A DNA stretch of 13,208 nt from Spirochaetaceae bacterium (GCA_031265025.1 JAISDF010000242.1:1-13208); one strand, 5' to 3'; positions 1-7,833 are shown, numbered from the stretch's first letter. Numbers and translations are program-made. Notes: generated from the sequence alone by a model not told the origin.

Positions 1-345
1 CTGTCCGCCTGGGCTCTGGCCGAAAAGACCGAGGGGCGGCTGGATGTTTTCTTTGAAAAGCTGGAAAAGGAAGACCCGGAAATCCTTGGTATCTGGGGCC
101 GGTATTTGGATGATTTGGCTCTCTTTACAAACAGTCTTTGTACCGCCTTTGATTGTACGGTGATTCTCGGCGGTTATGTGGGCGGCTATATGGATGTGTA
201 TATGGCGGATCTACAGAAGCGGATAACCGCCCAAAACGTCTACGATATAAACGCGGGAAACGTTAAGCCCTGCCGGTCGCAACGCAAGGCCGCGGCCCTG
301 GGAGCCGCTCTGGGCTGGATAGATCGATTTATAGAAACAATCTAA
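1..345 (+). CDS. ROK-family protein (repressor or sugar kinase), 3' end only
   Basis: The reading frame is open from the first base and ends at TAA 343-345, giving the last 114 residues of a protein whose start lies outside the window. It carries a hydrophobic strand and glycine turn, VILGGYVGGYM, preceded by a helix of the type DDLALFTNSLCTAFD, and ends with an RKAAALGAALGW helix. This matches the C-terminal part of ROK proteins, where a '(I/V)xGGgv' strand follows the helix that packs on the ATPase fold. ROK proteins are either sugar kinases or N-terminal HTH repressors (NagC/XylR type). The fragment lacks the N-terminus, so the two cannot be told apart. It is convergent with the transketolase operon and separated from it by a shared terminator, so it probably belongs to a different transcription unit. 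Confidence 0.75.
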   Translation: MSAWALAEKTEGRLDVFFEKLEKEDPEILGIWGRYLDDLALFTNSLCTAFDCTVILGGYVGGYMDVYMADLQKRITAQNVYDINAGNVKPCRSQRKAAALGAALGWIDRFIETI

Positions 346-398
346 AGTTCACGATCAATACTACGCCCTGCCCTGGTTCTGGATGGCCGTAAACAACA

Positions 399-423
399 AA
401 CCCCCGGAACGCCTCCGGGGGTT
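399..423. terminator. Bidirectional intrinsic terminator between convergent genes
   Basis: A perfect 10-bp inverted repeat (AACCCCCGGA / TCCGGGGGTT) surrounds a 5-nt loop. On the plus strand it is followed by ATTATTATTC. On the minus strand it is followed by TTTGTTGTTT. It sits between the ROK stop (345) and the transketolase C-subunit stop (457), so it can end both convergent transcripts. The minus-strand tail is the more U-rich. Confidence 0.85.
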
Positions 424-456
424 ATTATTCTACGCGGTTGTAAACCCTGCTACGAA

Positions 457-1392
457 TCAGCCCAAAAGAGCCTTTGCCTTGACCGCTATGGTTTCGGCGT
501 CAAGGCCGTAGTGTTTAACCAAAAAGTCCTGGGTTCCTACCTGGCCAAATTCATCCTGAATGCCTATGCGCTTGAACCTGCCCTTATAGCTGCTTTCGGA
601 AAGGAGTTCCGCGACGGCGCTCCCCAGGCCGCCTATGATCTGGTGGTTCTCGACCGAAACTACCGCCTTTACGGCGGCGGCCTGTTCAAGAACCGCTTCC
701 TTGTCAATGGGTTTAAGGGTGAGTATATCAAGCACTCCGGCGTCAATGCCTTCCGAAGAAAGGAGGCCGGCGGCCTTGAGGGACTCATTTACCATGAGGC
801 TTCCCAGCGCCATAAAGCATACATCTTTGCCCTTCTTGAGGACCTTGGCCTTGCCGAATTCAAACTTTTCGTTTTCGCTGTAGAGATAGGGAACGGCCTT
901 GCGGGCTATGCGTATATACACGCAGCCGTAGAGACCGGCGGCCTGTTCAATAAAGGAAGCGCAGACTCTTGGGTCGGAGGGTTCGGCAACGATGAGTTTG
1001 GGTATCACCCTCATAAGGGCGAGGTCCTCAAAGGGCATGTGGGTCCCGCCGTTAAAGGCCGCGGTAACGCCGGGGTCGGTTCCGATGAGTTTGACATTGA
1101 GCTGGGCATAATTGGCCGAGATAAAAAACTGGTCAAAATCCCTGCGGGAAGCAAAGCAGGCAAAGGTCGCCGCGAAGGGAATCTTCCCCGCTTCCGAAAG
1201 GCCCGATGCGACGCCTATCATGTTCGCCTCAGCTATACCCACATTGATAAAGCGGTCAGGATAGGCTTCCTTAAAAACTTTTGTTCCGGTCGCGCCCATA
1301 AGGTCGGCCTCAAGAACGACAATATTGGGATTCTTTGCCCCCAGGGCTACCAGCGTCTCCGTATAGGCCGCGCGTAATTCTTTTGTTTCCAT
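457..1392 (-). CDS. Transketolase, C-terminal subunit (split transketolase)
   Basis: 311 residues, matching the usual length of the separate C-terminal half of two-subunit transketolases. It contains the pyrimidine-binding domain and the C-terminal transketolase domain. The segment VGIAEANM (about residues 51-58) carries the glutamate (E55) that activates thiamine diphosphate in this superfamily. Full-length transketolases usually read GIREHAM here, and split forms often GIAEQNM. The C-terminal domain is seen in KAVVSVENHQIIGGLGSAVAE, typical of the family. The ATG at 1390-1392 has GGAG 7 nt upstream, inside the last codons of the N-subunit gene. The two genes are 3 nt apart and must be translated together. 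Together the subunits should transfer a two-carbon ketol unit; the substrate is not evident. It is the last gene of the minus-strand operon, followed by a hairpin terminator. Confidence 0.9.
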   Translation of the reverse strand: METKELRAAYTETLVALGAKNPNIVVLEADLMGATGTKVFKEAYPDRFINVGIAEANMIGVASGLSEAGKIPFAATFACFASRRDFDQFFISANYAQLNVKLIGTDPGVTAAFNGGTHMPFEDLALMRVIPKLIVAEPSDPRVCASFIEQAAGLYGCVYIRIARKAVPYLYSENEKFEFGKAKVLKKGKDVCFMALGSLMVNESLKAAGLLSSEGIDAGVLDILTLKPIDKEAVLEQAAAVKAVVSVENHQIIGGLGSAVAELLSESSYKGRFKRIGIQDEFGQVGTQDFLVKHYGLDAETIAVKAKALLG

Positions 1393-1395
1393 TGT

Positions 1396-2229
1396 CTACT
1401 CCTTGCCTTCGGCGTCAAGCGCGTCAAGCGCCTCCCTGGCCTTTTCCATATTGAAGGTCATATTGTGGTTGGAAAGAATGCCTTCGGCAAAGCTGCATCC
1501 CCGGCCCTTGACGGTATTCATCACAATCATGGACGGTTTTTCCTTCTGGGCCTTGGCCTTTTCCACAGCGTTGTCAAGGGCGGCAATGTCATGACCGTCT
1601 ACGGTCTGGGCAAACCAGCCGAATTCCCGCCACTTGGCTTCCAGGTCGCCGAGGTCAATGATGTCTTTGGTGTACCCGTCAAGCTGCTGTTTGTTGTAGT
1701 CGGTAAAGGCGATGAAATTGGACAGCTTTCTGGTTCCGGCAAAAAGGGCCGCTTCCCATACCTGTCCTTCGTTTGATTCTCCGTCGCCGACTATCGAATA
1801 TACATACGAAGGCTTTTTATCCATCCAAAGCCCCAGGGCTATGCCCGCGGCGGCGGAAAAGCCCTGCCCCAGGGAACCGGCGGTCATGTCAATGCCGGGT
1901 GTCAGGTTCCTGTCGCAGTGGCTGGGGAGCTTTGTTCCTCCCTGGTTCAGCGTGGCAAGCCACTCTTTGGGGAAGAATCCCCTGGCGGCCAGAGCTGCGT
2001 ATACGGCAGGCCCGGCGTGCCCCTTGGAAACCACGAGCTGGTCACGGTCAGCCATCCTGGGCTGTTTGGGGTCCACATGCATACGGTGAAAGTACAAAAG
2101 CGCCAGGACTTCCACTATGGACATGGCGCCGCCTATGTGGCCAACGCCCAGCGTTCCGATTTCTTCGATAGTCAACTTGCGGATTTCAAGAGCCTTGGCT
2201 TTAAGAAAATCCAGTGTTTCTTTATCCAT
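1396..2229 (-). CDS. Transketolase, N-terminal subunit (split transketolase)
   Basis: 277 residues: the thiamine-diphosphate (PP) domain of transketolase as its own protein. The ThDP/Mg motif is GDGESNEGQVWEA with GDG at 148-150 and the metal-ligand asparagine in TDYNKQQLDG (N179). GHIGGAMS near residue 30 and SKGHAGPA near 68-75 are the usual early histidine motifs. A GTG at 2233-2235 could extend the frame by two residues, but that codon overlaps the GAGGAG ribosome binding site (2235-2240). The ATG at 2227-2229 lies 5 nt from this site and is preferred. A 93-nt gap separates the gene from the upstream isomerase, the largest gap but one in the operon. Such split enzymes work as heteromers with the product of the next gene. 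No role in canonical inositol breakdown is known to me. Confidence 0.9.
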   Translation of the reverse strand: MDKETLDFLKAKALEIRKLTIEEIGTLGVGHIGGAMSIVEVLALLYFHRMHVDPKQPRMADRDQLVVSKGHAGPAVYAALAARGFFPKEWLATLNQGGTKLPSHCDRNLTPGIDMTAGSLGQGFSAAAGIALGLWMDKKPSYVYSIVGDGESNEGQVWEAALFAGTRKLSNFIAFTDYNKQQLDGYTKDIIDLGDLEAKWREFGWFAQTVDGHDIAALDNAVEKAKAQKEKPSMIVMNTVKGRGCSFAEGILSNHNMTFNMEKAREALDALDAEGKE

Positions 2230-2234
2230 ATTCA

Positions 2235-2240
2235 CTCCTC
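2235..2240 (-). promoter_or_regulatory. Ribosome binding site deciding the start of the transketolase N subunit
   Basis: GAGGAG is followed by TGAAT and ATG. The same 14-nt context, GAGGAGTGAATATG, recurs before iolD. The upstream in-frame GTG lies partly inside the site and is unlikely to be the start. Confidence 0.7.
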
Positions 2241-2273
2241 TATATATAGGGTAAAGCTATAAGGTAGAGCCGA

Positions 2274-2296
2274 TTTCAAAATTTACTATTTTGAAA
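2274..2296. repeat. AT-rich palindromic element, copy 1
   Basis: TTTCAAAAT (2274-2282) and ATTTTGAAA (2288-2296) are perfect 9-bp arms around a 5-nt loop. The element lies between the isomerase gene and the transketolase genes. Read on the minus strand, with its flank GGGGCGG, it resembles a second element at 13165-13194 (GAGGCGC, then TTTCAAAAT, 3 variable bases, then an AAATTT-GAAA arm). It is too AT-rich and lacks the T-tract expected of a terminator. It may be a small interspersed palindromic repeat or a binding site. Confidence 0.5.
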
Positions 2297-2303
2297 CCGC
2301 CCC

Positions 2304-2333
2304 AGTATACACCATACATTTATCACGAAACAA
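2304..2333 (-). promoter_or_regulatory. Possible internal promoter ahead of the split transketolase genes
   Basis: On the minus strand a TTGTTT box (2333-2328) is followed after 18 nt by TATACT (2309-2304). The -35 box overlaps the end of the isomerase gene. The -10 box is good and the -35 only fair. It would place the transketolase pair under separate or additional control. No copy of the CGTTTGCA operator motif is seen near it. Confidence 0.35.
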
Positions 2334-3192
2334 CTCCCAAAAATTGAAGGCTCGTCTCAAAGGCGGACGCCAATTCCTCAGGGGGCAGTTTCTGAATTTT
2401 CCCCGAGAAGGGCTCAAAGGAAAAATCGCCCGCATATCCCATGCGCAAAAGCCGCGCGACAAGCTCCTTGTTGCCCATCGTGTCCGAGGGACCTATCAAC
2501 ACCCTGTGTTCATCAAGATACGCCTCAAGGGGAATCCTGTCTTCGACGCCGGATATATGAACCAGGCCGGTGTACGCCGTTTCGTAGGAAGCGCCGAGGC
2601 CGTCCATGCCGAACATGGTCTCCGTATCCGGGCCGATATAATGATGAAAACTGTCCAAGAGGGTTTTGTAGCAGGAAAAGCCCGAAGCCTTTATGGCCCC
2701 AAGCGCGGAAGGCAGGGACGCCAGGGACGATATGCCGAAGCCCAGCGCCTCGATATACCCCAGGATGCCGTACCCGGCAAACAGGGGGCCGTATTCCGCC
2801 AGGGCGTCCACAGTATCCCTGTACTTTTCCGCCCCGGACCGCGTGTCGTCTTTTTCATTATTCGGGCAGAGCACCACCGCTTTACAGCCTATGGCGGCGG
2901 CAAGACACAGAAGCTGTTTCAGTTCTTCAATCCTGCTCTTCCGTTCAGAGGGAAGGTTGAATTTCTGAAGGGCGTTGATGGTGAGTATCTCAATGCCTTC
3001 GTCCCGGGCCATGCGGGCCGCCTCGGCGGGCTCAAGGCCGTCAATAATGCCGGGGATTCCTGTTTTTCCGGGAAGGTCGTTGCGGAGTTCGACCTTGGAA
3101 ATACCGAGCTTGCGCGCAAGGCCAAAAAAATCTTTCAGGCCGGAGGACGGTGAAATAATGCGGTTCAGGGCGATTCTGTTTCTTGTCAGCAT
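2323..3192 (-). CDS. TIM-barrel sugar isomerase/epimerase, IolI-like (probable 2-keto-myo-inositol isomerase)
   Basis: 289 residues of the xylose-isomerase-like TIM-barrel (AP endonuclease 2) family. Several stretches follow Bacillus IolI as I remember it: INALQKFN (72-79) for its LNALVFFN, and LLDSFHHY (178-185) for its LDSFHFH. The four metal ligands expected from IolI are all present: E148 (in YIEALGF), D180, H212 (VHISG) and E260 (FSFEPFS). This supports an inosose isomerase, although other sugar epimerases share the fold. It does not show the features I associate with the dehydratase IolE. The frame is open to 3318, but the upstream part overlaps the repressor gene. ATG 3190-3192 has TAAGGAG 6 nt before it, and this site contains the stop codon of the repressor gene. 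The two are therefore likely translationally coupled. Confidence 0.75.
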   Translation of the reverse strand: MLTRNRIALNRIISPSSGLKDFFGLARKLGISKVELRNDLPGKTGIPGIIDGLEPAEAARMARDEGIEILTINALQKFNLPSERKSRIEELKQLLCLAAAIGCKAVVLCPNNEKDDTRSGAEKYRDTVDALAEYGPLFAGYGILGYIEALGFGISSLASLPSALGAIKASGFSCYKTLLDSFHHYIGPDTETMFGMDGLGASYETAYTGLVHISGVEDRIPLEAYLDEHRVLIGPSDTMGNKELVARLLRMGYAGDFSFEPFSGKIQKLPPEELASAFETSLQFLGVVS

Positions 3193-3202
3193 AGGTCTCT
3201 CC

Positions 3203-4243
3203 TTAGGATAAGCGTTTACCCTCAGGTCCGTCTGTCCCGGAACCGGCCGCGGGAGGGGCGGTGGATTCCCTGATGACAAGCCTGTGGGGAAGTTCAATAT
3301 CAAAACCGGCGGAAACATTACCGCCGGTGATGCTCCGGTGCAGGGCCATGGCGGTCTGCTCGCCTATTTCGCTTATGGGCTGCCTGATGGTAGTAAGCCG
3401 GGGCACGATATAATTGCTCATGTAAATATCATCAAAGCCCAGCACAGAAACATCCTCAGGCACCCTGATGCCTTCATCCCGCAGTACCCTGATCGCCCCT
3501 ATGGCAAGTTCGTCGGTGGCGGCAAAGAGGGCGGTAAAATCCCTGTTCTTCTGAAGCAGATCGCTCATGCCGTACATGCCAAATTCGGCGGTATAGTACT
3601 GCACCGAGCTTACCCGCGATTCATCACGGGAAAGCCCGTTAAACGCCAGGGCCTCATAGTACCCTTCGGTACGCCTTGTCCCGAAGGCAAAGCCGACGCC
3701 TGAAATCATGTTTATCTTTTTATGCCCGATGCCGACAAGATAATTGACGCCCTCAAAGGCGGCCTGTTTTTCCTTGACTCCCACCGAGGAATAATCATGG
3801 TACTTGCAGGTTGACGCCACGACAGGCAGGCCGGCCCTGGAAAAGTGTTCAAAGAAACCGGGCAGATGCATCTCCTGGAGTATGACAATCCCGTCAAGTT
3901 TTTCCATGGCAAGACGGTCCAGGCAGTCCTCTTCGCTTGAAAGGTCAAGCCTGGTAAAGAAGAATATGGTATGGTAGCCCAGGGATTCAAGGCGCCGTTC
4001 TATTATTGAAAAGAGCTGCTGCTGAAACAGGTTAAAGGTATCGGGAACGATAATGCCCACGGCAAAACTCCGCTTGAGCACCATGCTCCGCGCCGCCTTG
4101 TTGGGCACATAGCCTGTTTCCTTTATAAGGCTGAGGATTTGTTCCCGCTTTTTTGAATTAACATAGGCCTTGCCGTTGACGACGCGGGAAACCGTCGAGG
4201 GAGAAGTTCCAACCTGTCTCGCAATATCCTTGATGCTGATCAT
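3203..4243 (-). CDS. LacI/GalR-family transcriptional repressor
   Basis: 346 residues. The N-terminal HTH is MISIKDIARQ followed by SPSTVSRVVNGK (14-25). The hinge helix NKAARSM ends with Met at position 54, where PurR-type proteins have the Leu that wedges into the central CG of the operator. A periplasmic-binding-protein-like effector domain follows from about residue 60 (FAVGIIVPD). It contains the usual ATDELAIGAIRVLRDEGIRVPEDVSVLGFDD block and the RLTTIRQP segment near the end. The last 20 or so residues are rich in Pro, Gly and Ser and probably disordered. ATG 4241-4243 is preceded by GGAG at 6 nt. The gene sits inside the operon it probably controls, which implies autoregulation. CG-centred operators of the expected type lie at both promoters of the divergent region. 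The inducer is presumably an inositol or inosose. Confidence 0.92.
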   Translation of the reverse strand: MISIKDIARQVGTSPSTVSRVVNGKAYVNSKKREQILSLIKETGYVPNKAARSMVLKRSFAVGIIVPDTFNLFQQQLFSIIERRLESLGYHTIFFFTRLDLSSEEDCLDRLAMEKLDGIVILQEMHLPGFFEHFSRAGLPVVASTCKYHDYSSVGVKEKQAAFEGVNYLVGIGHKKINMISGVGFAFGTRRTEGYYEALAFNGLSRDESRVSSVQYYTAEFGMYGMSDLLQKNRDFTALFAATDELAIGAIRVLRDEGIRVPEDVSVLGFDDIYMSNYIVPRLTTIRQPISEIGEQTAMALHRSITGGNVSAGFDIELPHRLVIRESTAPPAAGSGTDGPEGKRLS

Positions 4244-4270
4244 ATTCTTCTCCAGGCGGCTCTTCGTTCT

Positions 4271-4285
4271 GCCGGTTATACCGGC
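4271..4285. other. Short GC-rich hairpin between dehydrogenase and repressor genes
   Basis: GCCGGT and ACCGGC form a perfect 6-bp stem with a 3-nt loop, ending 1 nt past the dehydrogenase TAG stop on the minus strand. No T-tract follows. It could stabilise the upstream mRNA or slow read-through into the repressor gene. Confidence 0.35.
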
Positions 4286-4286
4286 G

Positions 4287-5300
4287 CTAAAATGTAATCA
4301 ACGATCCCTGTTCAAACGCCGCCTTGCAGGTATACGCTATTTCCGAAACCCTGGTTCCGTCATACACGCTGACAACAGGTTTTCTGCCGTCAGCAACGCA
4401 GTCAACAAATTCCTGAATCTCGTTGACATAGGCGCTTTCAAAACGTTCAAGAAAATTTTCGCTGCACTCTTTCCGCACTCCGTGGCTGTCAAGAATTTCC
4501 ACAAGGTTCTTCTGGGGAACCGACGCGATGCGGAGTATGCCTTTGGTTCCTATGATTTCGGTCTCCACATTGTACCCATGGGGCGCGGTGCGGCCGGCAA
4601 AAAGGAACACCATACAGCCGTTTTTGAATTTCAGGAGGCATGATACATTGTCGCCGTCCTTGTACCGGCCGAATTCGGGATGGGCGTAACAGTCCCCAAT
4701 GGCATAGACCGTCTCAGGCTCGGAACCGGTAAACCACCGGGCAAGGTCAATGTCATGGACAGCCATATCAAGGAACTGTCCTCCCGAATGGGGGGCAAAG
4801 GCTATCGCGCCTTCGATAAATTTTTCGGGGTCCTGGCTGTAGGACCTGAAAAGCACAGGCCGGCCTATCTCGCCCGCTGCCACTTTTTGATGCGCGTACT
4901 GATAGGATTCGTCAAAGCGCCGCATAAAGCCCAGCATAAACACCAGGCCAGGATGAGCTTCCACCGCCTTTTCGGCTTCCTTACATTCGGCCACGCTGAC
5001 GCCCAGGGGCTTTTCCGAAAACACATGCTTACCCGCGGCAAGGGCGGCGGCAATCTGCTTTGTATGAAGGCCCGAAGGAGATACAAGTACCACGGCGTCT
5101 ATATCCTTTGAGGCTATCATTTCCTCAAAGGAACCAAAGCAGCGGGAAACCCCCAGCCTGCCTGCTGTCTCTTTGAGCTTGGCGGCGTCAACATCACAGA
5201 GCGCCGCAAGCTCCGCGCGCTGTATTTTCCCCGCGATGTTTTCGGCGTGCCTTACACCAAGGCGGCCAAGCCCTACTGAACCAATTTTAATTTTTTTCAT
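4287..5300 (-). CDS. Gfo/Idh/MocA-family NAD(P)-dependent dehydrogenase (inositol 2-dehydrogenase-like)
   Basis: 337 residues, the normal family length. The N-terminal Rossmann fold has GSVGLGRLGVRH (7-18) with an acidic residue after the second strand (ALCDVD), favouring NAD. The catalytic lysine is K97 in SEKPLG. The active-site pair is D178 and H182 in FLDMAVHDIDLARW, equivalent to the Lys-Asp-His set of Bacillus IolG. LGFMRRFDESYQ is close to the GFMRRYDSGY of Bacillus IolG. It probably oxidises a cyclitol hydroxyl, perhaps scyllo- or D-chiro-inositol, or a sugar delivered by the adjacent ABC transporter. The ATG at 5298-5300 lies 5 nt after the permease stop and has only a weak ribosome binding site (GCGAG), so translation is probably coupled. 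A second, clearly different paralogue (iolG) starts at 9287. Confidence 0.88.
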   Translation of the reverse strand: MKKIKIGSVGLGRLGVRHAENIAGKIQRAELAALCDVDAAKLKETAGRLGVSRCFGSFEEMIASKDIDAVVLVSPSGLHTKQIAAALAAGKHVFSEKPLGVSVAECKEAEKAVEAHPGLVFMLGFMRRFDESYQYAHQKVAAGEIGRPVLFRSYSQDPEKFIEGAIAFAPHSGGQFLDMAVHDIDLARWFTGSEPETVYAIGDCYAHPEFGRYKDGDNVSCLLKFKNGCMVFLFAGRTAPHGYNVETEIIGTKGILRIASVPQKNLVEILDSHGVRKECSENFLERFESAYVNEIQEFVDCVADGRKPVVSVYDGTRVSEIAYTCKAAFEQGSLITF

Positions 5301-5305
5301 ACTTT

Positions 5306-6295
5306 TTAATCTCGCTTTGCGTTTTTTCTCATGTCAATGATAACCGCCACAACAATAATAAGACCTTCGGCCACTTTCTGCCAGTAAGCGTTTACGCCGA
5401 GGAGGGTAAAGCCGTTACGCAGCACCTGAAGCACCATGGTCCCGATAAAGGCCCCCACTATGGTTCCTATGCCGCCTGAATGGGACGTACCGCCTATGGT
5501 AGTCGCGGCTATGGCGGTAAGTTCATAGCCTTCGGCCGCACCGGGATGTACGCTCCCTACCCGGCCTGCAAAAACCAGTCCGGCAAGGCCGGCAAGAAGC
5601 CCGCAGTAGGTGTAAATCAGGATGAGGTTTTTTGAGACATTGATGCCCGATACTTCGGCCGCGGTTATATTGCCGCCTATGGCGTAGGTGTTTTTTCCGA
5701 ACCTCGTTTTATTGAGCAGTATATAGCTGACAACTATCATCAGCAGATAAATGATTACCGGAACGGGAATGGTATTGTTAAAAACTTTGCTCCCCAGGAA
5801 ATTCAGGGAGGGAATAAGATTGCTTACCGGCCTTCCCTTGGTATAGATGAGGGCAAAGCCCCTGGCAACAGTCTGCATGCCCAGTGTAGCGATAAAGGCC
5901 GGTATCCCGGTTTTGGCAATGAGGAATCCGCTGACACAGCCGCAGCCGCCTCCTATAATCAGCGTTATCAGCACGGGCACGAGGACAGGCAGCACCGGCA
6001 TACCGGGGAAATACCTTTCCGTCGCGCCGGCGACCTGGGCAAAACTCGCCGCCACAACGCCCGACAGGGCCAGCACCGAGCCAACCGAAAGGTCTATGCC
6101 TTTGGAAATAATGACAAAGGTCATTCCCAGCGCCATGATTCCAAAGATTGAACTTTGACTCAATACATTAAAAATATTGGTCGATGTAAAAAAGCGGCCC
6201 CGGCTTACCAGACTGAGCAGTATGATCATGACAAAAAGCACAATAACCATGCCGTATGTTCTGAAAATCCGTCCCGCGTCAAAACGTCGCGTCAT
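5306..6295 (-). CDS. Sugar ABC transporter permease (RbsC type)
   Basis: 329 residues of very hydrophobic sequence with many predicted membrane segments (first about residues 15-31). It belongs to the carbohydrate-uptake-2 permease family (BPD_transp_2). The family motif GMTFVIISKGIDLSVGSVLALSG spans about 57-79, and an AATTIGGTSHSGGIGTIVGAFIG stretch lies near the C-terminus, the coupling region for the ATPase. The ATG at 6293-6295 overlaps the ATPase stop as ATGA, and GGGAGGAG precedes it within the ATPase gene. One permease gene is present; this transporter class often uses a homodimer. It should form the inner-membrane channel for the same sugar or cyclitol bound by the lipoprotein. Confidence 0.92.
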   Translation of the reverse strand: MTRRFDAGRIFRTYGMVIVLFVMIILLSLVSRGRFFTSTNIFNVLSQSSIFGIMALGMTFVIISKGIDLSVGSVLALSGVVAASFAQVAGATERYFPGMPVLPVLVPVLITLIIGGGCGCVSGFLIAKTGIPAFIATLGMQTVARGFALIYTKGRPVSNLIPSLNFLGSKVFNNTIPVPVIIYLLMIVVSYILLNKTRFGKNTYAIGGNITAAEVSGINVSKNLILIYTYCGLLAGLAGLVFAGRVGSVHPGAAEGYELTAIAATTIGGTSHSGGIGTIVGAFIGTMVLQVLRNGFTLLGVNAYWQKVAEGLIIVVAVIIDMRKNAKRD

Positions 6296-7821
6296 TTTTC
6301 TCCTCCCATGGTCTTTTTGTATTCTTCCACCGTATCGGTGGCATAGGCCATCAGTTCTTCCTGGGTAAGTTCTTTGGTATTGTCAACAATGCCGGTTACC
6401 TTGCCCTGGTGCATGACCATGATACGGTCGCTCATTCCCATGACCTCGGGAAGTTCGCTGGATATCATCACTATGGATTTGCCTTCTCCGGCAAGATTGG
6501 TAATAAGCCTGTGTATTTCAGACTTGGTTCCCACATCAATGCCCCTGGTAGGCTCATCAAGAAACAGTATATCAGGATTGGTCATGAGCCAGCGGGCCAC
6601 GAGCACTTTCTGCTGATTGCCTCCGGAGAGGTTCTGCGCGTGCTGCGCGAGGCTCGGCGTCTTGACCTGAATCTTCTTTACATATTCCTCGCAGCTTTCG
6701 TTAAGCTGCGAAGCCCGTATAAGGCCTATCTTGTTGAGAAAGCGGGGAATCGTAGCGATGGCTATATTAAGCTGCACCGACAGCATGGGAAAAATCCCCG
6801 AACCCCTGCGGTCCTCGGTAAGCCAGGCCATGCCGCAGCGTATGGCGTCCTGGGGGCTTTTTATCTCGGCCTTTTTTCCGTTGATAAAAATTTCGCCCGA
6901 GGTATGGGGCCTCATGCCAAAGATAGTTTCCACAACCTCGGTACGGCCCGCGCCCACAAGACCGGCTATTCCGAAAATTTCACCCTTGCGCACGGTAAAG
7001 GAAACATCCCGGAAGTACTTTCTGTTGGAAAGGTTTTTTACCTCCAGCCTGACGCCGCCTATGGGACAGGGAACCTTGGGAAAAAGTTCGTTCACATCCC
7101 TGCCCACCATCATGTTGATGAGCTTGTCTACCTTGAGGTCCCCGGCGTTTTCAGCGCCTATATACATACCGTCCCGGTAGACGGTAATACGGTCGGCTAT
7201 TTCGTAGACTTCATCGAGTTTATGGGAAATAAAGATGATGCTTTTACCCTGGCTCTTCAGCTTTCTCATAATGTCAAAGAGCTGCTTGACCTCTTTGTCG
7301 GTAAGGGCCGAAGTGGGTTCATCCATTATAACCAGTTTTGAATCAAAAGAAACCGCCTTGGCGATTTCGACCATCTGCATTTTCGCCACGGTAAGGGATA
7401 CCATGAGGGAAGAAGGGTCTTCTTCAAGTTCAATGATCTTGAGAACATCCTTGGTCATCTCGTACATTTTTTTGTGGTCAATCAGGCCAAACCCGGTCAG
7501 CGGTTCCCGGCCAAGCCATATATTCTCCATAATGGGCCGGTGGAGTACGGGGCTCAGTTCCTGGTGTATCATGGAAATGCCCATTTTTAAGGCCTCGGAA
7601 GGATTATAGGCGCCCCGGACCTGTCCGTCAAAAAAAATCTCCCCGCTGGTGGGCCTGTGGATACCGGCTATGCACTTCATAAGAGTTGATTTTCCGGCCC
7701 CGTTCTCCCCCATCAGGGCGTGAATCTCGCCGGGCCTGACCTTGAGGTCCACGCCTCTTAAAGCCTGTACGCCCGGAAAAGTTTTTACAATGTTTCTCAT
7801 TTCGAGCAAATATTCGCTCAA
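6292..7821 (-). CDS. Sugar ABC transporter ATP-binding protein, two ABC domains (RbsA/MglA type)
   Basis: 509 residues with two fused ABC cassettes, the standard size for RbsA/MglA. Domain 1 has Walker A GENGAGKST (38-46), Q-loop Q87, the atypical signature LTVAKMQM (143-150) in place of LSGGQ, and Walker B LVIMDEPTSAL (163-173). Domain 2 has the degenerate Walker A GLVGAGRTE (287-295) lacking the lysine, a full signature LSGGNQQK (398-405) and Walker B ILFLDEPTRGID (418-429). This split of one degenerate and one intact site is normal for the family. Translation probably starts at TTG 7819-7821, because the family N-terminus (LLEMRNIVKTFPGVQALRGV) begins there and AGGGGGG lies just upstream. 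The first ATG, 7 codons later, would cut the first strand. It energises uptake with the permease encoded next. Confidence 0.93.
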   Translation of the reverse strand: MSEYLLEMRNIVKTFPGVQALRGVDLKVRPGEIHALMGENGAGKSTLMKCIAGIHRPTSGEIFFDGQVRGAYNPSEALKMGISMIHQELSPVLHRPIMENIWLGREPLTGFGLIDHKKMYEMTKDVLKIIELEEDPSSLMVSLTVAKMQMVEIAKAVSFDSKLVIMDEPTSALTDKEVKQLFDIMRKLKSQGKSIIFISHKLDEVYEIADRITVYRDGMYIGAENAGDLKVDKLINMMVGRDVNELFPKVPCPIGGVRLEVKNLSNRKYFRDVSFTVRKGEIFGIAGLVGAGRTEVVETIFGMRPHTSGEIFINGKKAEIKSPQDAIRCGMAWLTEDRRGSGIFPMLSVQLNIAIATIPRFLNKIGLIRASQLNESCEEYVKKIQVKTPSLAQHAQNLSGGNQQKVLVARWLMTNPDILFLDEPTRGIDVGTKSEIHRLITNLAGEGKSIVMISSELPEVMGMSDRIMVMHQGKVTGIVDNTKELTQEELMAYATDTVEEYKKTMGGEK

Positions 7822-7833
7822 CCTTTACCCCCC

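Noticed and set aside
511..1377. Long plus-strand frame (288 codons) opposite the transketolase C subunit
   Set aside because: It is an antisense shadow of a gene with clear family motifs. GC-rich codon use on the minus strand leaves the opposite frame open. No ribosome binding site or recognisable domain.
2274..2296. AT-rich palindrome as a transcription terminator after the isomerase gene
   Set aside because: The stem is almost all A-T pairs and no T-tract follows on the minus strand.
2323..3192. Calling the TIM-barrel protein IolE (dehydratase)
   Set aside because: The INALQKFN and LLDSFHHY motifs and the E-D-H-E ligand set match IolI better. IolE cannot be fully excluded without an alignment.
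3193..3318. Longer N-terminus for the TIM-barrel isomerase starting at 3318
   Set aside because: It would overlap the repressor gene by over 100 nt, is proline-rich and unlike the family, and the internal ATG at 3190-3192 has an excellent ribosome binding site.
6409..7341. Long plus-strand frame (310 codons) opposite the ABC ATPase
   Set aside because: Antisense shadow of a certain gene; no domain recognised and no start signal.
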